This document shows, in pieces, positions 49,384 to 57,431 of a stretch of DNA of 64,000 nucleotides (the first letter of the stretch is position 1; each line of letters opens with the position of its first letter). Origin of the DNA: Streptomyces justiciae. GTDB taxonomy: Bacteria > Actinomycetota > Actinomycetes > Streptomycetales > Streptomycetaceae. The stretch lies in assembly GCF_015163075.1 (NCBI RefSeq), contig NZ_JADDXU010000020.1, forward strand, positions 89,876 through 153,875, read 5' to 3'. The notes below the pieces were generated by a model, which saw only the letters and a program-made list of their open reading frames with translations, was not told the origin of the DNA and did not search any database. A program made the translations under genes and the position numbers.

Positions 49384-50037
49384 TCACCGGCACCTCGCCG
49401 ATTCCGTCTCGACGTACACCTTGGATGCCTGCCACAGATCCGTTCCGGTGGGGAACTTGACCATGATGATCTTGTAGTCGTCGAAGTCCTTGATGCTGGG
49501 CTCGGTCTTGAGGACCTTCCCCGTCTTGGTCTCCTTGCCGTAGAACTTGGTCGAGTCCGAGCAGAACGCCACCTCCACCGACTCACCGTTCGAGCTGGAT
49601 CGCGTGGTGGCGTCGTAGTGGCGCCGGGTGCCGGTGACGGTCCAGCCGCCGTCGATATAGGCGTTGATCTGCGTGGTCGCGTACTTCAGGCCGCCGCCAG
49701 TGGCGTACGTGGTGACAGCCGCGTCCTCAGGCGTTCCCTTGTCGACGCCCCGATAGATGGCTCGGAGGAAGTTCGCGGCGCCGTCCATCGCCGCCGCCTC
49801 GTTCCTGTCCTTCGGCCTGGTCCAGTCGAAGACCAGGTTGATGCCCTCAGGGAGAGAGATGTCCACGCCGTCTGGCCTGTCTTCAGAGGGTTCTACCGCA
49901 CGCGTTGCCGACTTCTTAGGTGGCTCTGCTCCCTGGGCTGGTCCGGAGGTTTCGCTGTTCCCGTTGCCGCAGGCGGTGAGGAGCAGGGACGCAGCGGCCG
50001 CGAGCGCAGCGGCAATGGGCAAACGGTGGGGCTTCAA
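49384..50037 (-). CDS. Lipoprotein, tandem paralogue
   Basis: This 217-residue protein has a lipobox signal (PIAAALAAAASLLLTACGNG, Cys about 23) and the same domain as its neighbour: PDGVDISLPEGINLVFDW, NFLRAIYRGVDKGTPEDAAV, GGLKYATTQINAYIDGGWTVTGTRRHYDATTRSSSNG, then VAFCSDSTKFYGKETKTGKVL. By eye the two are clearly homologous throughout the mature domain, so they arose by tandem duplication. It is followed by the 207-bp region that serves as promoter of the second copy. Confidence 0.85.
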   Translation of the reverse strand: MKPHRLPIAAALAAAASLLLTACGNGNSETSGPAQGAEPPKKSATRAVEPSEDRPDGVDISLPEGINLVFDWTRPKDRNEAAAMDGAANFLRAIYRGVDKGTPEDAAVTTYATGGGLKYATTQINAYIDGGWTVTGTRRHYDATTRSSSNGESVEVAFCSDSTKFYGKETKTGKVLKTEPSIKDFDDYKIIMVKFPTGTDLWQASKVYVETESARCR

Positions 50038-50127
50038 GGGTGCACTTCTCGTGAGACATGAATTCTGAGGAGAGGAGTCGGGAGCAAATGGGGCGGTGGG
50101 CGCCGGGGCCGGGCCTGCAGGTCGAGG

Positions 50128-51423
50128 TCAACGTGGGTCGAAGCGCCCGCCCTGGGTGCGCGTGAAGTCGCCCCGAGTCACCCTCTCCGTCAGTGAATCC
50201 CCGCCCCGCAGTAGCGACCCGTACCCCGTCGCCGCCCACACGCTTTGCTCGTGCGGCGCCTCGAAGTACGGCATCCCGTCCGCGTCCGTGAGGGTCTCCG
50301 GGGCGCGGTGATGGCGGAGGGCGGTGGTGCAGGTGGGGCATGTGGCGATCTGTGCGCGGGCTGTGCGGCCGAGAGGGCGCCAGGTTGTGCGGTTGGTTGC
50401 TCGGCCGTGTAGGGGGTTGAAGAAGCAGAGGGGGAGAGGGTGGGGGGTGTTGGTCAGGGCGTCTCTGCCCTCGGTCACCAATGCCAGTACGCCCGCCAGG
50501 TCCGGGATGTCCTGGGCCGCGTCCAGGACCTTCGCCGCGGCGGCGTAGGCGTCCAACGCCCGCCCCAGGGACGGGGTGTTAGCCGCGTTCGCTGCCTGGG
50601 CGCTTTCGCCCAGGGCGATGACCTCCTGCCCCGCCCGGCGTCGTAGCGCCGACTCGTCCGCCGTGCGGGCTGCGGCGAACACCGCCTGGGGGTACGAGAA
50701 GGGGGAGGGTGGCCGTGGGTTCGGTGTCCTGCTACTACCACTACGACTACTACGACTGCTACGCCTTCGTGCGAGGAGCAGGGCTCCCAGTGTCAGCAGC
50801 GCTAGCAGCGGGATCGTCAGCAGTGGCCATGTCCAAGTCGTGCTGTGGGCACCCTGCTTGGGGGCGGGCGAGGATGCCGGAGGTGGGTCTCCCAAGTCCT
50901 GCATCGCCTCCTCGTACACCCTCGTCCCGTTCCCCTCCGCCACCAGCGCCACCGCCTTCGACGTCAGGTCCGCCAAGCCCGCGTCCCGTGTCTCGTCCAG
51001 GAAGCCGGCCGCGGCTACGGCGTCGTGGGTCTGGTGGGTGTCGGAGGGCCATTCGTAGCCGTTGAGGGAGTTGGTGAAGTCGCCGTCCGTGGTGATGAGG
51101 ATGAACTTGCGGAGGCCCAGGCGGTCGTGGACGACCGACGCCAGCGTGTTCGCCTCGCCGTCGAAGTCGTCGCCCTTCGTGAGGGGGGTCAGGACGACCT
51201 TGATGGGGAGGCCGGTTGCGGTGATCTGGTTCACCAACTGGCGTTGGCGAGTGGGGGGTACGGCGTCCTTGTAGGCGTCGGCCACGTAGACCGGTGAGTC
51301 GTGCAGGGCGTTCGCGATGTGTTCGCCGGGGGACTCGGCTGCCGCGGTGGGGGTGGTCGAGAGTAGCGCCGCCAGCAGGGCGGCTGCGGCTGCCAGGGTG
51401 CGGGCCGTGTTCCTACTGCGCAT
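50128..51423 (-). CDS. Exported-domain membrane protein with CxxNPLHG...CxxC cytoplasmic domain
   Basis: This 431-residue protein has a signal peptide (TLAAAAALLAALLSTTPTAAA), then an extracytoplasmic TPM-like domain (HIANALHDSPVYVADAYKDAVP ... GLPIKVVLTPLTKGDDFDGEANTLASVVHDRLGLRKFILITTDGD). A membrane helix (TWPLLTIPLLALLTLGALLLA) and an Arg/Ser-rich linker follow. The cytoplasmic part contains CFFNPLHG and, 33 residues on, CPTC: a likely zinc site. It overlaps the larger homologous gene upstream by 11 bp. Orientation suggests a transmembrane sensor or adaptor. Function unknown. Confidence 0.75.
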   Translation of the reverse strand: MRSRNTARTLAAAAALLAALLSTTPTAAAESPGEHIANALHDSPVYVADAYKDAVPPTRQRQLVNQITATGLPIKVVLTPLTKGDDFDGEANTLASVVHDRLGLRKFILITTDGDFTNSLNGYEWPSDTHQTHDAVAAAGFLDETRDAGLADLTSKAVALVAEGNGTRVYEEAMQDLGDPPPASSPAPKQGAHSTTWTWPLLTIPLLALLTLGALLLARRRSSRSSRSGSSRTPNPRPPSPFSYPQAVFAAARTADESALRRRAGQEVIALGESAQAANAANTPSLGRALDAYAAAAKVLDAAQDIPDLAGVLALVTEGRDALTNTPHPLPLCFFNPLHGRATNRTTWRPLGRTARAQIATCPTCTTALRHHRAPETLTDADGMPYFEAPHEQSVWAATGYGSLLRGGDSLTERVTRGDFTRTQGGRFDPR

Positions 51424-53437
51424 GTGCCGCCTCCCGTACCTTCCGGCCCAGCTTCGTGAAACCGTCCGGGACCGCCGACAACAACTCGTCCTCGTAGTAC
51501 GGGCGTCCGTTGGGCGGCAGCTTCAGCAGGCGGGCCGGGATCTTGTGGGGGTCGTCGAGGCAGATCTCGCACACCGGGAGCATCCGCCTTCGGGTCTCCA
51601 CGCTGGACGTGCGGACGTGGCGGCTGGTCTTCGCCGGGCCGTGCAACGGGTTCACGCCGCAGCACAGGGTGCTGTCGTCGCCGGCGAGGGCCGCGCGGGT
51701 CGCTCGGGCCAGGATGATCAGCGCGGTGAGGGTGGAGGGGGACAGGTCGTCGTCCACGCCTCCACTGTCCGCTGTCAGGAGCATTGTTGCTTCGTAGCGG
51801 TTTCGGGCGCGGGTGTCGGCCCCTTCGCCGGTGCCGTATTCGCGTGCCATCGCCTGGAGTTCGGTGCGGGCCGTGTCGCGCAGGTACGGCTTCGTCGGCA
51901 TCGCCGGTGACGTGGTGGGGAGGGTCGAGGTCTGGAGTGGTTTCGGGTGGCGGCGCAGGAGTGGCTTGCGGGCGATGCCCAGCGCCGCCGCCACCAGCGC
52001 GAACAGCGCGCCCGCTGCGAGCGCGCCGATGGTCAGGCCCGGCCAGAAGTCGCCGTAGAAAAGGGGGTTGAGCTCGTCCTCGGTGATCGGGTCCGTGAAC
52101 GGGTACGCCTCGTCGTCGTCGGACGTCGTCAGGTCCTCCGTGCGCTCCGTCTTGTCGAGGGCGGTCATGACCTTGGTGAGGCGCTCGCCCAGGAGGTGGT
52201 CGTCGGCGTCGTTCGACTTCTCGTCGCCGTAGACCACGGACTCGGGGAGGGCGTTGAGGAGGTCGTACGTGTCCAGGCCCAGGCCGTGGTCGAAGACGTT
52301 GATGTAGCCGTCCAGCGGGTCGGCGACGATGTACACGCCGTCCTTGCCCAGCTTGTCGTGGACGGCGTGCGCGAAGTACTCCTCGTCGCTGCCGGACTCG
52401 TCCTCGTACAGCTGCGGGACGAGGGCCATGAAGACCTGGCCGCCGGCCGCCGAGGACCGGAACTTCTCTATGAGGGTGTGGAGTTGGGCCAGTTGCGTCT
52501 TGTCCAGGGCTCGGGGGCTCTCCGGGTCCTGGTAGACCGGGTCCTGGGACAGGGCCTCGGCCACCCGGTCGATACGGGCGTTCAGGTCGATCGCCCGGGG
52601 GCGCGGGGACGCGCTCGACGTCGTCTGGTCGAAGACTTGGGGGGCGGTCGCTGCGATTACGGCAGCGGTGGCGACGGCTGCGGCCGGTAGCAGGTAGCGG
52701 CGCCAACGCCCTGGCTGGGACCGCTTGTTGAGGGACACGGGAGCTCCCGGCCTACGGCGCCACCAGCGTCGTACGTAGGGAATCAGGAGCAGCATCGCCA
52801 GCGGTACGCCCGTGATCGCCATGCCGGTGAGGAACGACTGGTTGTCGCGGTCGCTCGGGCCGATGTACATCTCGGCCGGTTCGCCTTCGGCGTCGTACTT
52901 GTCGCGAGCTGCCTGGGCTCGGGTGGCCGCCTTTGCCGCGCCTTCCGCGACGACGTCGACGAAGCGCTCGAAGTTGCGCAACGGGCCTGCGTCGAAGGGG
53001 AGTTCGTACTGGGCGGTCGTCAACGCGTCGTCGGCGGGGGCGGTCACGCCGTACGCCGTGGCGTCCGTGACCGACGAGTCGTCGATCAGGACGTACAGGC
53101 CGTCCTTGCCGAGGCGATCGTGGACCGTGCCGAGCAGGGCCTCGCCGTCGGCGGCCTCCACGGGGAGGACCAGGACGTAGGTCGGGACGCCGGTGCGCTT
53201 CGCGAGCTTGGTGAAGGCCGGGGTCGTGGACTTCGGGATCTCGCGGGGGAGTTGGTCGGTGACGTAGACCGGGTTCGTGCGGAGTTGCTCCGCCAGGTAG
53301 GCGGCCTGGGTGTTGGGGGAGGGGCTGGTTGCCTGTGCTGACGGCGTGCCGGTCGCGAAGAGCGTGATCAGGAAGGCGAGGATCGCCAGGAGTCTCGTTC
53401 CGGTGGTTCCGTCCGTCTTCTTCGTTGCCGCCCGCAT
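51413..53437 (-). CDS. Two-domain TPM-like membrane protein with CxxNPLHG...CxxC cytoplasmic domain
   Basis: This 674-residue protein has a signal peptide, then a first extracytoplasmic domain (LAEQLRTNPVYVTDQLPREIP ... GTVHDRLGKDGLYVLID) and a membrane helix (about 228-245). A second helix leads to a second copy of the domain (VAEALSQDPVYQDPESPRALD ... HAVHDKLGKDGVYIVADP). A third membrane helix follows (LTIGALAAGALFALVAAALGIA). The cytoplasmic end has CGVNPLHG, then CEIC and GRPYYE. I chose ATG 53437 with GGGGGAACTC upstream. It shares every domain with the next gene, so the two are paralogues by duplication. Confidence 0.78.
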   Translation of the reverse strand: MRAATKKTDGTTGTRLLAILAFLITLFATGTPSAQATSPSPNTQAAYLAEQLRTNPVYVTDQLPREIPKSTTPAFTKLAKRTGVPTYVLVLPVEAADGEALLGTVHDRLGKDGLYVLIDDSSVTDATAYGVTAPADDALTTAQYELPFDAGPLRNFERFVDVVAEGAAKAATRAQAARDKYDAEGEPAEMYIGPSDRDNQSFLTGMAITGVPLAMLLLIPYVRRWWRRRPGAPVSLNKRSQPGRWRRYLLPAAAVATAAVIAATAPQVFDQTTSSASPRPRAIDLNARIDRVAEALSQDPVYQDPESPRALDKTQLAQLHTLIEKFRSSAAGGQVFMALVPQLYEDESGSDEEYFAHAVHDKLGKDGVYIVADPLDGYINVFDHGLGLDTYDLLNALPESVVYGDEKSNDADDHLLGERLTKVMTALDKTERTEDLTTSDDDEAYPFTDPITEDELNPLFYGDFWPGLTIGALAAGALFALVAAALGIARKPLLRRHPKPLQTSTLPTTSPAMPTKPYLRDTARTELQAMAREYGTGEGADTRARNRYEATMLLTADSGGVDDDLSPSTLTALIILARATRAALAGDDSTLCCGVNPLHGPAKTSRHVRTSSVETRRRMLPVCEICLDDPHKIPARLLKLPPNGRPYYEDELLSAVPDGFTKLGRKVREAAHAQ

Positions 53438-53547
53438 CGCCGAGTTCCCCCGCTCCCCGCCTGTTTTCACGCGCGGCACTCTACTGGGGTGGTTCGCTAG
53501 TGCGAAACCTGCGGGGGCGGCAACGACGGTGAGGCAACGCCTGTGAC

Positions 53548-54078
53548 TCAGCGGCAGAGTTGCTCCATGTCCTCGTCGAACGTCGGGAACTCGGCCCGAG
53601 CCGCGGCGAAGATCGCGTGGGCCGAGCGGCGCCGGGTCGTGGCGTGGCGGTGGGCGAGGGCCGTGAGATGGGTGTTCGAGCGAGGGGCGCGAGTGGGGAA
53701 CAGCGTCGCCTCCAACGGGCCGAAGCCGTCGGCCAGTACCCACAGAAAGTCCGACAGGTTCCCGGCGACCACGCCGCTCTCGCCTTCCGAGCCCAGGAAC
53801 ACGACCGGCTGATCGGTGAGTCCATGTCCCTCGCGAACGCACCACAGCGCCGCCCTGCCGCCGGTGCCGTCCTGCCCGAAGAACCGGTACGCGGCGCAGT
53901 CGAGTTCGTGGTTGCCGGTCCACTGGCGGAGCCAGGCCGTGGTGTCGTCGGCGGTGAGGAAGGCGTCGTACGGCTCGAAGTCGATGCCGTCGCCGTCGTC
54001 GTAGTCGAACTCGGTCCGGGAAATGGAGGCCAGGGCGGGCGGGAAGGCGCGGTGAGTGTCGTCGGTCGAGGCGATCAT
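53548..54078 (-). CDS. SUKH/SMI1-KNR4-like protein
   Basis: This 176-residue protein has the SUKH pattern YRFFGQDGTGGRAALWCVREGHGLTDQPVVFLGSEGESGVVAGNLSDFLWVLADG. The superfamily is best known as immunity proteins against contact-dependent or T7SS-delivered toxins. It is divergent from a second SUKH gene, 54 bp away, and lies at the end of the WXG region. I chose the ATG at 54078, where homology begins. Confidence 0.78.
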   Translation of the reverse strand: MIASTDDTHRAFPPALASISRTEFDYDDGDGIDFEPYDAFLTADDTTAWLRQWTGNHELDCAAYRFFGQDGTGGRAALWCVREGHGLTDQPVVFLGSEGESGVVAGNLSDFLWVLADGFGPLEATLFPTRAPRSNTHLTALAHRHATTRRRSAHAIFAAARAEFPTFDEDMEQLCR

Positions 54079-54132
54079 GGAGGCAGAGTAGTGACGAGCA
54101 CGGACATCGCCGGCCGGTGAGGAGCATTCGAG

Positions 54133-54555
54133 ATGTGGCGGGAGATTCTCACGGAGTACCCGGAGGTGCAGGCGGCCTCCCCTGCCGACCCCGTCGCGCT
54201 CGACCGTGCCGAGGCCGGCCTCGGGCAGCGGTTGCCGCCCGATCTGCGGGCGCTGCTGCTGGAGTGCGACGGGGTAGTGGGGCAGACCGGTGAGGATGTC
54301 GTTTGGTCGGCGGCGCGCATCCTCGACGACAACCTCGCCTTTCGCCGTACGCCCGAATTCCGTTCGCTGTACATGCCGTTCGAGCCGTTGATGTTCTTCG
54401 GGGACGACGGCGGGGGTGACCAGTTCGCCTTCGTGCGGGTGCCGGAGCGGGACCACGACGTGTTCGTGTGGGACCACGAGACCGACTCCCGCAGCTTTGT
54501 GGCCGGAAACCTGGTGGCCTATCTGCGGCACGCCCTCGGCCGCGAGGAGTTCTAA
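54133..54555 (+). CDS. SMI1/KNR4-family (SUKH) protein
   Basis: This 140-residue protein is a classic SMI1/KNR4 domain: AEAGLGQRLPPDLRALLLECDGVVG, then PLMFFGDDGGGDQFAFVR and DVFVWDHETDSRSFVAGNLVAYL. Single-domain proteins of this kind act as immunity or adaptor proteins near polymorphic toxins in many bacteria. No toxin domain can be named nearby; the large WXG proteins are candidates. It is divergent from another SUKH gene and convergent with a lipoprotein gene (4-bp overlap). Confidence 0.85.
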   Translation: MWREILTEYPEVQAASPADPVALDRAEAGLGQRLPPDLRALLLECDGVVGQTGEDVVWSAARILDDNLAFRRTPEFRSLYMPFEPLMFFGDDGGGDQFAFVRVPERDHDVFVWDHETDSRSFVAGNLVAYLRHALGREEF

Positions 54556-55310
54556 CCGAGTTTCGCGTTCTGCGCCTTGACCACATCCGCCGGGACCGTG
54601 GCCTCGGACGAGCGGCCGTTGATGAAGCCGCCGCTGTCGATCGAGAAGTAGTTGACGATCGTGTCGCCGAAGCGGAACGTCTGGGTGCGCATCGTCTGGG
54701 TGCCCTTGTACGGGACCGTCGAGACGGTGGCGATCGACTCGTCCGCGCCCGTGGCCGCCGGAGCCGCCTCCTTCTTCACCGAGGAGTAGGTGGTGGAGGC
54801 CTTGGCGGACTTCGCGGTGTAGCCCGACGTGCAGGCGGAAGCCGCCTCGGCCAGGCCCTTCATCGCCGCCTCGGCCTTGCCCGCCGAGTAGCTCGCGAGG
54901 GTGATGTAGGTGTAGACGGTCCTGCCGTTGTCGGCGATGCGGACCAGTGACGCCTCGGGGTCACCGAGGGGGAGGTAGTTCGTCGCATACGCCATCGGGG
55001 CGCAGACCTTCTTGTCGAGCGTCAACTGTTTCTGGCTCGTGGCCATGGCGTCGCCCGAGGCCGGTTCATGGACGCTGTAGTCGTTGTCGTCGGACTTGAC
55101 CTTCGTGACGAGCAGCTTCGCCAGTTCCTTCGCCGGGTCCGCGGCGGGCTTCGTGGCGGAAGCGGATGCCGAGGCCGAGGACGAGGCCGTGGCCTTCGCC
55201 TGGTCGGTCGTCTTCGCGTCCGAGCCCTGTTCTGCTCCGCCGCACGCCGTCAGTGCGGCGAGGGACAGTACGGAGATGAGGGAGAGGGCGGCCGGTGCGG
55301 CGCGCTTCAT
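54552..55310 (-). CDS. Lipoprotein, unknown function
   Basis: This 252-residue protein has a lipobox (SVLSLAALTACGGA), then a Ser/Ala/Thr linker (KATASSSASASASATKPAAD) and a globular domain (DDNDYSVHEPASGDAM ... KVCAPMAYATNYLPLGDPEASLVRIADNGRTVYTYITLASY ... FRFGDTIVNYFSIDS). Two cysteines in the domain could form a disulfide. It lies 39 bp downstream of the DUF membrane gene on the same strand. Family not recognised; it differs from the block lipoproteins. Confidence 0.8.
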   Translation of the reverse strand: MKRAAPAALSLISVLSLAALTACGGAEQGSDAKTTDQAKATASSSASASASATKPAADPAKELAKLLVTKVKSDDNDYSVHEPASGDAMATSQKQLTLDKKVCAPMAYATNYLPLGDPEASLVRIADNGRTVYTYITLASYSAGKAEAAMKGLAEAASACTSGYTAKSAKASTTYSSVKKEAAPAATGADESIATVSTVPYKGTQTMRTQTFRFGDTIVNYFSIDSGGFINGRSSEATVPADVVKAQNAKLG

Positions 55311-55349
55311 GGGGGGACTCCTCGGTCTTCGGATGGGTCTTCCGTGTGC

Positions 55350-56279
55350 TTACGGGACGTATGTTCCGTGCAGCAACTTCTTCAGCTGCGGCGAGAGTTC
55401 GGGCACCTGCGCCCCCGCCGCCTGCGCCGCCGCGATCGCCTTGACGTACTCCGTCGCCTCCGCCCGCAGCCGGGCCTTCTTGCTGCCCTGGTTGCGGCCG
55501 GCGAGCCACACGATGATCGCGAGGGGGATCAGAGCGAGTGCGCCGTACCCGATCGGCTCGGTCTCCGACCAGGCCCACCCCGCACCGACCGCGCCCGCGA
55601 TGATCAGCAGACAGCCCGCCTCGTCGTGCCAGCCGCCGGCGTCGGCGACGCGCTCGTACTCGTCGACGGCGGGGGGCTTCGGGGGGATTGGCACCGGCGA
55701 GTGGGGGGTCGGAGCTGACGGGGCGGCCGTATCCGCCTTCGGGTACGCGGCCGTATCCACCTTCGGGTACGACGGGATCGGCGTCGCGCCCTTCCTGCTC
55801 CCCGCCGCGTTCGTGGTGGTCGTGTCGTAGGACGGGCGCCCCTCCAACCACGGCGGCACATGTGCCAACGGCAGGCCGTGCGCCATGGCCACCCCCAGCA
55901 GCTCGCGGTAACCGGCGAGTGCGGGATGCATCAGCTCGCGCTTCCAGCCCTTGTGGACATGGACGTACATGGCGATGGCCACCACCAGGAGCGGGCCCGC
56001 CGCCAGCGCCGCTCTGCGATCCAGCGACGGTATCTGCAGGAACACCATGCCCCAGACCACGGCCGCCGCTATCAGCAGGCCGCTCACCCACGCCAACGGC
56101 CTGTGCTGGGCCTTGTGCGCCGCCCTACGCCGCTCCGCCAGCAGCGCCGTAACCACCGCGTCGTTCGTGTAGTCGACGCCGGTGCGGGCGCCGATCGCCC
56201 GGGCCGCCGCCAGGACCCGTGGGTCGGACGCGAGCGCCGTCCCGCCGATCGGAAGAAGATCCGGGCCTGCGTCCGTCAT
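55350..56279 (-). CDS. Membrane protein with paired hydrophobic regions, unknown function
   Basis: This 309-residue protein has two membrane segments near residues 60-105 (LAWVSGLLIAAAVVWGMVFL; AALAAGPLLVVAIAMYVHV) and two near 230-270. Between them is a Pro/Thr-rich linker with the tandem repeat YPKVDTAAYPKADTAA. The N-terminus includes ARAIGARTGVDYTNDAVVTALLAERRRAAH. No family is recognised. It precedes the lipoprotein gene in the same orientation and is divergent from the tad operon. I chose ATG 56279. Confidence 0.72.
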   Translation of the reverse strand: MTDAGPDLLPIGGTALASDPRVLAAARAIGARTGVDYTNDAVVTALLAERRRAAHKAQHRPLAWVSGLLIAAAVVWGMVFLQIPSLDRRAALAAGPLLVVAIAMYVHVHKGWKRELMHPALAGYRELLGVAMAHGLPLAHVPPWLEGRPSYDTTTTNAAGSRKGATPIPSYPKVDTAAYPKADTAAPSAPTPHSPVPIPPKPPAVDEYERVADAGGWHDEAGCLLIIAGAVGAGWAWSETEPIGYGALALIPLAIIVWLAGRNQGSKKARLRAEATEYVKAIAAAQAAGAQVPELSPQLKKLLHGTYVP

Positions 56280-56574
56280 CGCCTCATCGCCCCCGTGTCC
56301 GTGAAACCGAGCAAAGATCATGGCATGGCGCCCCGTGGCCTTCGTGAGTGAATCGTGCAGGCCTCATGGGCGGGTGGTGACGAACGTCGCGTTACGGGCG
56401 GGACGGGGTAGGAGTCCACGGTTCGCTCGCGCACAGCTGACAAGCCCTTTCGGGCAGCCGGATAACTGGGCACCACGCGCCTGAAGTTGCAGATGGATAA
56501 CAGGATGCGGGGTGAGATGCGTGACCTCGAACGCGCCTTGAGGGGCTTATGTGCGGCTGATACGGTGCCATGGC

Positions 56575-56603
56575 TTGACACTCACCCCAGCGATGGCTAT
56601 TCG
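56575..56603 (+). promoter_or_regulatory. Candidate promoter of the tad operon
   Basis: The 408-bp gap before the first tad gene holds a -35-like TTGACA at 56575 and, 17 bp on, TATTCG at 56598. That is a reasonable -35 with a weak -10. No other structure stands out in the gap (56280-56687). Confidence 0.35.
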
Positions 56604-56687
56604 CACAAGTCGAGTGGACCTGGGTGAAGTGTCCTAATTTCCAGCTTATTTGGCAGACTTTTTCTTGGGTGTACGGGGAGCGGTTGC

Positions 56688-57416
56688 GTGAAGATCCAAG
56701 AGCGTACGGGGGCGGGTCAGGGTCGTTCCGCCGCTCCGGCTCAGCCGTCGGTCGGTGACCGGCTTCCCACGCCGCCTCGCGAGCGCAAACCGGCGTTGGC
56801 CGCGTTGGCGGTGCTGCTGATTCTGGTGGGGGCGCTCGGCGCGACCATGCTGGTGTTGCAGGCCGGTGACCGGGTCGAGGTCGTCAAGGTGACGAAGGAG
56901 ATCCCGGCCGGCGAATCGGTCAACACCAGCAACGCGACGTCCGTGCTGGTCGCCAAGGACGACAGCATCAACTACGTCGAGTGGTCCCAGCTGGACGCCC
57001 TCAAGACGTACAAGGCCAAGTCGACGATCTACGCGGGCACCGTCGTCATCGGCGACATGTTCGCCAAGGGCGAGAGCCTCCCGGCCGGCAAGGCCGCCGT
57101 CGGCGTCGCCCTCAAGGAGGGCCAGTACCCGTCGGACATCAAGGCGGGTGACACCGTCGCCGTCTACAACGTGGACAGCGGCTCCTCCAGCTCCAACTCG
57201 AACTCGGACAACAACAGCTCGTCCTCGTCCGCGGCCTCGTCCGGCGGGCTCATCGTGGACAGCGCGAAGGTCAACACCGTGGCTGCGGACGACGACGCCA
57301 CCGTGAGCACCGGCAACCTCTCGCTCACGCTCCTCGTCGACCAGTCCGACGCCGCCGCCGTGGCCAAGGCGGCCTCCGCCGGCGCGGTCGCCGTCGTGCA
57401 CGTCTCCGGCAACTAG
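56688..57416 (+). CDS. cpaB: CpaB/RcpC-like SAF-domain protein, Tad pilus assembly
   Basis: This 242-residue protein has an N-terminal membrane anchor (ALAALAVLLILVGALGATMLVL), then a SAF domain (VEVVKVTKEIPAGESVNTSNATSV) and the RcpC-like part (PAGKAAVGVALKEGQYPSDIKAGDTVAVYNV). A Ser/Asn-rich loop (about residues 165-185) interrupts it. In Gram-negative Tad systems RcpC supports the secretin; in Actinobacteria, without an outer membrane, it probably guides the pilus through the wall. GTG start with GGGGAGCGG upstream. It leads the operon. Confidence 0.88.
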   Translation: MKIQERTGAGQGRSAAPAQPSVGDRLPTPPRERKPALAALAVLLILVGALGATMLVLQAGDRVEVVKVTKEIPAGESVNTSNATSVLVAKDDSINYVEWSQLDALKTYKAKSTIYAGTVVIGDMFAKGESLPAGKAAVGVALKEGQYPSDIKAGDTVAVYNVDSGSSSSNSNSDNNSSSSSAASSGGLIVDSAKVNTVAADDDATVSTGNLSLTLLVDQSDAAAVAKAASAGAVAVVHVSGN

Positions 57417-57431
57417 AAGGCGGCCCCACCC

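Noticed and set aside
54552..56279. Membership of the lipoprotein and membrane protein in the duplicated WXG blocks
   Set aside because: Neither shares recognisable sequence with the block genes; only their position suggests a link.
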